The position numbers and the translations under genes were made by a program. The notes under the pieces are model-generated. The model saw only the letters and a program-made list of their open reading frames with translations, had not been told where the DNA came from and did not search any database. A DNA stretch of 64,000 nucleotides from Natronorubrum tibetense GA33 (GTDB taxonomy: Archaea > Halobacteriota > Halobacteria > Halobacteriales > Natrialbaceae), in NCBI RefSeq assembly GCF_000383975.1, contig NZ_KB913020.1, positions 62,001-126,000 on the forward strand. The letters run 5' to 3'. Positions 59,869 to 64,000 of the stretch are shown one piece after another. The stretch's first letter is position 1. Each line of letters begins with the position of its first letter.

Positions 59869-60755
59869 CCGGCGGTCACCCCCGCGTCCGGATCCTGCGC
59901 CGGTTCCGGGTCACCACCGTCCGTCACAGCCTCGCTTCCCCCGCCTTCGTAGCCGCCCAGATACGCGCGCTGGACGGCCTCGCTCTGCCTGATCTCCGCG
60001 GGTGGCCCCTGCGCGATGAGTTCGCCCTGGTTCAGGACGGCCACGCGGTCGCTGATGTCCATGACGACGTCCATATTGTGCTCGATCAGCATGATGGCGT
60101 GATCGGCGGCGACGTCCTCGATGATATCCGTCACCCGGTCGACGTCCTCGCTCGAGACGCCTGCCGTCGGCTCATCGAGCAACAGGACATCGGGGTCGCC
60201 GGCCAGCGCGATCCCGATCTCGAGGTTACGTTTCTCGCCGTGGCTGAGGTTTTCGGCGGGCTGGTCGGCGTACGCCGTGAGGCCGATCCGCTCGAGGATC
60301 CGGTCGGCCTCCGCGACGTGGTCGTCGAAAGCGTTGGCGTTGCGCCAGAACCGCCAGGAATCCCCACCGCGGTGGGCCTGGGCGGCGATGCGAACGTTCT
60401 CGCGGACCGAGACGGTCGGGAAAATGTTTGTAACCTGGTACGATCGGTGGAGCCCGAGGAGCGCCGTTTCGTGTGGCGCAGCGTCGGTGATGTCGATCGG
60501 GCCGTCGTCGACCGTCTCGTCATCCGATCCGTCCAACTGCCCGCCCTCAGCCGCTGCTCCCGTCGAGGGTGCAAACTCGATCCGACCCGCCGTCGGCTCG
60601 AGTACCCCCGTCAAGAGGTTGAAGAAGGTCGTCTTGCCCGCACCGTTGGGACCGATAACCGAACAGAGTTCCTCCTCCTCGAGGGTAAAGTCGACACCGT
60701 CGACGGCAGTGATACCGCCGAACTGCTTCGTGAGATCCTGTGTCGAGAGTAACAT
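59865..60755 (-). CDS. livG: ABC transporter ATPase LivG
   Basis: 296 residues. Walker A GPNGAGKTTFFNLLTG, signature NLSHGEKRNLEIGIALAG, Walker B VLLLDEPTAGVSSEDV, H-loop MLIEHNMDVVMDISDR. An acidic insertion (about residues 63-95) after the first beta strands is larger than in bacterial LivG. The C-terminal tail is Gly/Pro-rich. It overlaps livF by four bases and follows the substrate-binding protein gene by nine bp. Confidence 0.94.
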   Translation of the reverse strand: MLLSTQDLTKQFGGITAVDGVDFTLEEEELCSVIGPNGAGKTTFFNLLTGVLEPTAGRIEFAPSTGAAAEGGQLDGSDDETVDDGPIDITDAAPHETALLGLHRSYQVTNIFPTVSVRENVRIAAQAHRGGDSWRFWRNANAFDDHVAEADRILERIGLTAYADQPAENLSHGEKRNLEIGIALAGDPDVLLLDEPTAGVSSEDVDRVTDIIEDVAADHAIMLIEHNMDVVMDISDRVAVLNQGELIAQGPPAEIRQSEAVQRAYLGGYEGGGSEAVTDGGDPEPAQDPDAGVTAG

Positions 60756-60764
60756 TGGATCACC

Positions 60765-62123
60765 TCAGCTCAGATCGCAGGTGGACTCGTCGGCCGGTAC
60801 CATGACCTCATCGGCTGCGTAGGTCTCAATCGGTTCACCGGGCATCACGGACGCATCCCAGGTGTCCGCGTACTCGTCGCTGGTGGGAACCGGCCAGGCG
60901 ACCGTCATCTCGGAGGCGGCCTGATTGTTGTGCTCCTGGAACGTGTACGCGCCCTCGCCTTTCGGCGTGTCCGTGACGGTCATCCCGGTCATTGCGTCAG
61001 CGATATCCTGGCCGTCCGTCGACTCCGACTCCTCGATCGCCTGGACGAGCGCCGATGCGCCAACGAACGTCCCGGCGCTGAACAGGTCGGGCACCTGTCC
61101 GTACGCGTCAACGTGGAGGTCGACGAACTCGTCGTTGATCTCGTTGTCGTACTGGTTCCAGTGATACCGCGTCGTGAACGGTCCGAGCCCCGCATCACGA
61201 ACGTCGTCCTCAGTGAAATCCTCGCCGAGGACGGCCTCAACCGTCTCACCCGTGACCCGCGTCGTCACGAGTTCGGCGAACCCACCGAACGCCTGAACCT
61301 CGTCGTAGCTCATCGCCGTCGGGAGGAACTCCGGTAGCGTCTGGAACGTGAACCCGCCGACGACCCCGTCGGCACCCTGTTCGATCGCCTCGTCGAACAT
61401 CCCCTCGAACTCGCTGTATCCCGGCTCGACGAACCGGGGGTCTAACACTTCGACGCCCTCGTTCTCGAGGACCTCCTGGTAGTTGTTCGCGACCCCTTCG
61501 CCGAACGCCCCCTCCGCCGCGAAAATCGCGACCGTCGAGACGTCGCCCTGTTCGGCGACGTATCGCCCGCCTGTACGGGCGTCCATCGCGGTGTGTTCGC
61601 TCGCACGGAAGGCCAGTTCATGACAGTGGTCGCCAGAGACCGTAATGTCGCCGTCCGCCGCCGGGCCGATGATGTACGGAATGTCCGCCTCGTCGATGAC
61701 GTTCGGAATGATCCGTCGCGCCGAGTCGGAAGACGACGCCCCGAAGAGCAGGTCGATGTCCTCGTCGACGACGAGGTCCTCGGCGACGTTCTGTGCCGTC
61801 TCCGGATCGAACCTCGTGTCCTGGACGATGATCTCGAAGGTCGGACCGTCGTCCGGATCGAGTTCGTACGTCCCCGTCGTCATCCCGTCGATCGGGTCGA
61901 CGTCGTACTTGTAGGCCAGCCCGGAATAAAACCCCATTAGGCTGATCCCCCCGTAATAGTCGAGTTCCCCCGAGACCGGCTGTATCGCGCCGATGGTCAT
62001 CGTCTCCTCGTCGACGTCCCCGCCGTTGCTGTCGTCGATACAGCCGGCGAGACCGGTAATGGCAACCGAAGTAAGCGCACCGGTTCGTTTCAGTGCCTCA
62101 CGTCGAGTGGTATTATATCCCAT
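60765..62123 (-). CDS. ABC transporter substrate-binding lipoprotein (LivJ-like)
   Basis: 452 residues. The N-terminus TRREALKRTGALTSVAITGLAGC has a twin-arginine motif and a lipobox cysteine, the usual Tat-lipoprotein export of haloarchaeal binding proteins. The periplasmic-binding-fold type I core reads TIGAIQPVSGELDYYGG, DTRFDPETAQNVAEDLVVDEDIDLLFGASSS, IPYIIGPAADGDITVSGDHCHELAFR and VGGFTFQTLPEFL. It captures the ligand and passes it to LivHM. Promoter: a TATA box and an 18-bp perfect palindrome upstream. The ligand is unknown; the CoA ligase nearby points to a carboxylic acid. Confidence 0.92.
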   Translation of the reverse strand: MGYNTTRREALKRTGALTSVAITGLAGCIDDSNGGDVDEETMTIGAIQPVSGELDYYGGISLMGFYSGLAYKYDVDPIDGMTTGTYELDPDDGPTFEIIVQDTRFDPETAQNVAEDLVVDEDIDLLFGASSSDSARRIIPNVIDEADIPYIIGPAADGDITVSGDHCHELAFRASEHTAMDARTGGRYVAEQGDVSTVAIFAAEGAFGEGVANNYQEVLENEGVEVLDPRFVEPGYSEFEGMFDEAIEQGADGVVGGFTFQTLPEFLPTAMSYDEVQAFGGFAELVTTRVTGETVEAVLGEDFTEDDVRDAGLGPFTTRYHWNQYDNEINDEFVDLHVDAYGQVPDLFSAGTFVGASALVQAIEESESTDGQDIADAMTGMTVTDTPKGEGAYTFQEHNNQAASEMTVAWPVPTSDEYADTWDASVMPGEPIETYAADEVMVPADESTCDLS

Positions 62124-62140
62124 ACTAACTATCGTATGTG

Positions 62141-62178
62141 TTTATACCACAAGTTGGGGTAGGTTGGTATACCAACCT
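62141..62178 (-). promoter_or_regulatory. Promoter and 18-bp perfect palindrome of the liv operon
   Basis: AGGTTGGTATACCAACCT (62161-62178) is a perfect palindrome. A TATA box (TTTATACC on the plus strand, 62141-62148) lies just downstream toward the gene, about 20-25 bases before the start codon. The palindrome is a strong operator candidate, unlike the sulfur-region motif. Confidence 0.7.
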
Positions 62179-62288
62179 CGGGTGTCGACGGAGGTCTCGA
62201 CAGCCGTGCGATCGGGGTTCCCAGGTTCATCGGATACGATAGCGAAAAGGGACGCCCGACGGCATGCGACGTTCGCAACGTAGCTCGC

Positions 62289-62990
62289 TCAATCCATCGA
62301 CTCGAGTGCGCTCACGACTCGACGGAGTACTTTCCGTTCGGCTCTGCGGACGTTCTTCGAGACTGCCGTATCCGAGATGTCGAACTCGTTTGCGAGCATC
62401 TGGAGGGTTGCACCGCGCGGTTGATCGAAATAGCCCTGCTCTGCTGCGACCGTCAGCGTCTCGCGTTCGACCGCCGAGAGCGACTGACAGCCCTCCAGCA
62501 GTTCGCTCGCTGCGCCGACGTGCTCGAGGACCGCCGACCTGTCGTCGAAGGAGACCCCGGTACGGGATTCGACGGTGAACTCGTTGTGAACCTCCAGTTC
62601 GGCGAGGGCGGCGTCGGCGGTCCCGCCGTCGTCGAACCCGATCTCCCAGTGTTCGCTTCCCTCCTCGATGTGAAACGGTCCAGTGATGTAGCCATCGTTG
62701 TCGCGGACCACCCCCATCGCGTTCGTCTCCTCGATGGTCGTTCTGATGAGTGCCGTCGCGTCGCGCTTCTTGAAGAGGTCGCACTCGCGCATGTTCGGGT
62801 GGTCCCGGACCGCCGTCAGGCCCGACTCGAGACCTCCCCTGCTCTCCCCGTTGACGATCATTCGCGTCTCGAACTCCCGACGATGGGAATCGAACTCCCA
62901 CTGGAGCGTGGAAAACGACACGTCGTGGTCGTCCGTCGTATCGATGAACGGACAGTCGTACTGCTCCATGTCCAGCGTGAGGTCTATCAT
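62289..62990 (-). CDS. HTH-10 regulator, bacterio-opsin-activator type
   Basis: 233 residues. The C-terminal 55 residues (LSAVERETLTVAAEQGYFDQPRGATLQMLANEFDISDTAVSKNVRRAERKVL) are the HTH-10 domain that marks this haloarchaeal family. The N-terminal 165 residues, with a Phe/Trp-containing beta region (FSTLQWEFDSHRREFETRMI), are probably the sensor domain. It lies between the liv operon and the CoA ligase gene on the same strand, and is a plausible regulator of both. Its ligand is unknown. Confidence 0.88.
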   Translation of the reverse strand: MIDLTLDMEQYDCPFIDTTDDHDVSFSTLQWEFDSHRREFETRMIVNGESRGGLESGLTAVRDHPNMRECDLFKKRDATALIRTTIEETNAMGVVRDNDGYITGPFHIEEGSEHWEIGFDDGGTADAALAELEVHNEFTVESRTGVSFDDRSAVLEHVGAASELLEGCQSLSAVERETLTVAAEQGYFDQPRGATLQMLANEFDISDTAVSKNVRRAERKVLRRVVSALESMD

Positions 62991-63037
62991 GAGCGGACAG
63001 GTCAGTTACATAGAATATAATATGCTACTACTTGTCT

Positions 63038-64000
63038 CTATCCCCCAAACGACGGGTCAGTCCCCTCAGCACCGAATTCGTCCTCGATCCCCGCGCGATC
63101 GAGTTTCGAAGGACCACTCGTCGGCAACTCTTCGACGAACTCGAGGTATTTCGGGATCTTGAACCGGGCGAGACGGCCATCGAGGTGGGCCTCGAGTGCC
63201 GCGAGTGAAAACGGGGCGTCCCCGTCCCCGCACTCGCTCGGTTCGACGACAGCCTTCCCGACCGTCCCCCACTGATCGTCTGGGACGCCGACGACGATGA
63301 CCTCCTCAACGGCTGGATGGTCGGCGATCACGTCCTCGACCTCCGGTGGATAGACGTTTTCGCCCCCGCTGACGAACGCGCTCTTTTTGCGTCCCTCGAT
63401 GTGGTAGAAGCCATCCTCGTCACGCCGGGCCAGATCGCCCGTCGACACCCAGCCGTCGTCGAACGTCCCTTCGTCCGCTCCCGACTCGTTCCAGTAGTCG
63501 GAGGCGGCGTGTGGCCCGGTCAGTTCCAGTTCGCCGATCTCGTCCGTCTCGAGGGGACATCCGTCCTCGTCGACTACGCGGGCGTCGGTGTGCATCACGG
63601 GCTTGCCGACGCTCGCAACCTTCTCCCGAGCCCACGCGTCGGGCATCGCGAAGTTGTTCGGCCCGCACTCGGTCAGTCCGTACCCCTGTGAGAACTCGAC
63701 GCCGCGGTCGCGCCAGGAACGGACGATGGCGTCTCGACAGGGTCCGCCCCCGCTCTTCACGAACCGGAGCGTCGAGAGATCGGTCTCCGGCCAGCGTTCG
63801 TGTCGGGTCATCGTCCGCAGGACAGCCGGGACCGCGACGAGCACCGTCGCCCCGTGGCGATCGATCTGCTCGAGGACGCGATCCGGTTCGACCTCGCGAT
63901 CGATAATCAGCGTTCCGCCCATGTTGAAAAACGGGAGCGTGAGCACGTTCCAGCCTCCCGTGTGGAAGATCGGGAACACCATTGGGGCGACGTCGTCGTC
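63038..64000 (-). CDS. AMP-forming acyl-CoA synthetase, C-terminal part (cut by window)
   Basis: At least 320 residues of the C-terminal part; the N-terminus, including the ATP-binding P-loop, lies beyond the window end. Visible motifs: FVKSGGGPCRDAIV, FSQGYGLTECGPNNF (AMP-binding), DDGWVSTGDLARRDEDGFYHIEGRKKSAFVSGGENVYPPEVEDVI (hinge) and PKYLEFVEELPTSGPSKLDRAG, whose lysine is the catalytic residue. It activates a carboxylic acid to a CoA thioester. Clustered with the HTH-10 regulator and the Liv-type importer, it suggests a take-up-and-activate route. Substrate unknown. Confidence 0.93.
   Translation of the reverse strand, partial: DDDVAPMVFPIFHTGGWNVLTLPFFNMGGTLIIDREVEPDRVLEQIDRHGATVLVAVPAVLRTMTRHERWPETDLSTLRFVKSGGGPCRDAIVRSWRDRGVEFSQGYGLTECGPNNFAMPDAWAREKVASVGKPVMHTDARVVDEDGCPLETDEIGELELTGPHAASDYWNESGADEGTFDDGWVSTGDLARRDEDGFYHIEGRKKSAFVSGGENVYPPEVEDVIADHPAVEEVIVVGVPDDQWGTVGKAVVEPSECGDGDAPFSLAALEAHLDGRLARFKIPKYLEFVEELPTSGPSKLDRAGIEDEFGAEGTDPSFGG

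Noticed and set aside
1-64000. tRNA or rRNA genes
   Set aside because: No T-loop/CCA-like or conserved rRNA sequence was recognised by eye; a tRNAscan run would be needed to exclude a divergent or intron-containing tRNA.

Overview
The window is chromosomal DNA of a halophilic archaeon (class Halobacteria, probably Natrialbales). The DNA is GC-rich, the proteins are strongly acidic, many genes have an archaeal TATA box about 27 bases before the start codon (leaderless or nearly so), and several families are haloarchaea-specific (HTH-10/bacterio-opsin-activator type regulator, DUF7344-like membrane HTH proteins, the rpa1-rpap1-rpe operon, small zinc ribbons). No tRNA, rRNA, CRISPR array or intact transposase was found. 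The order is assigned from general resemblance only.

Layout. 0-6.5 kb: an acidic secreted protein with a His-rich tail, small HTH regulators (two DUF7344-like twins, a PadR) and a DUF1616 membrane protein. 6.9-12.3 kb: a tightly overlapping sugar-nucleotide operon (hexapeptide acyltransferase, DegT aminotransferase, Gfo/Idh oxidoreductase, UDP-sugar 6-dehydrogenase, family 2 glycosyltransferase) that matches the enzyme set for a UDP-2,3-diacetamido-uronic acid, ended by a clear hairpin terminator. 12.3-17.7 kb: small zinc-ribbon and winged-helix proteins, a thioredoxin-like protein and glnA. 17.8-22.4 kb: the single-stranded-DNA-binding operon rpa1-rpap1-rpe plus a small membrane protein. 22.4-31.4 kb: an rpa1 gene fragment, a ZIP transporter, arfC, an Orc1/Cdc6 gene with an adjacent origin-like inverted-repeat region, enoyl-CoA hydratase, msrA, a GlpA-like oxidase, then trxA-trxB.

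31-46.4 kb is a thiol/reactive-sulfur island: thioredoxin and thioredoxin reductase, a cysteine-containing TrmB-like regulator, a broken cysteine desulfurase-like gene, a VKOR-like protein, a CPA-type antiporter, DUF7512-like + TauE/SafE exporter, a universal stress protein, a broken DsrE gene, a methyltransferase, a P1B-4-type metal ATPase, a second thioredoxin, two YeeE/YedE half-transporters, a rhodanese-persulfide dioxygenase-like protein, TusA and a DsrE2-like protein. Many promoters here carry variants of one palindrome, ATATTGTACAATAT, so the genes probably form a regulon, and the linked regulator (31723-32127) is the natural candidate to bind it.

46.4-56.7 kb: an SPFH protein, a winged-helix regulator, cobA, a universal stress protein, a second ZIP transporter, an ABC-2 type exporter, a second Orc1/Cdc6 gene flanked by seven ACACTGGAA-type origin boxes, and cobQ. 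56.7-64 kb (minus strand): a branched-chain-amino-acid-type ABC importer (substrate-binding protein, LivG, LivF, LivH, LivM), an HTH-10 regulator and a CoA ligase cut by the window edge; this set suggests uptake and CoA activation of a carboxylic acid. The two Orc modules are AT-richer than their neighbours and each has its own repeat, with cores differing at one central base (CACTCGAAC versus CACTGGAAC).
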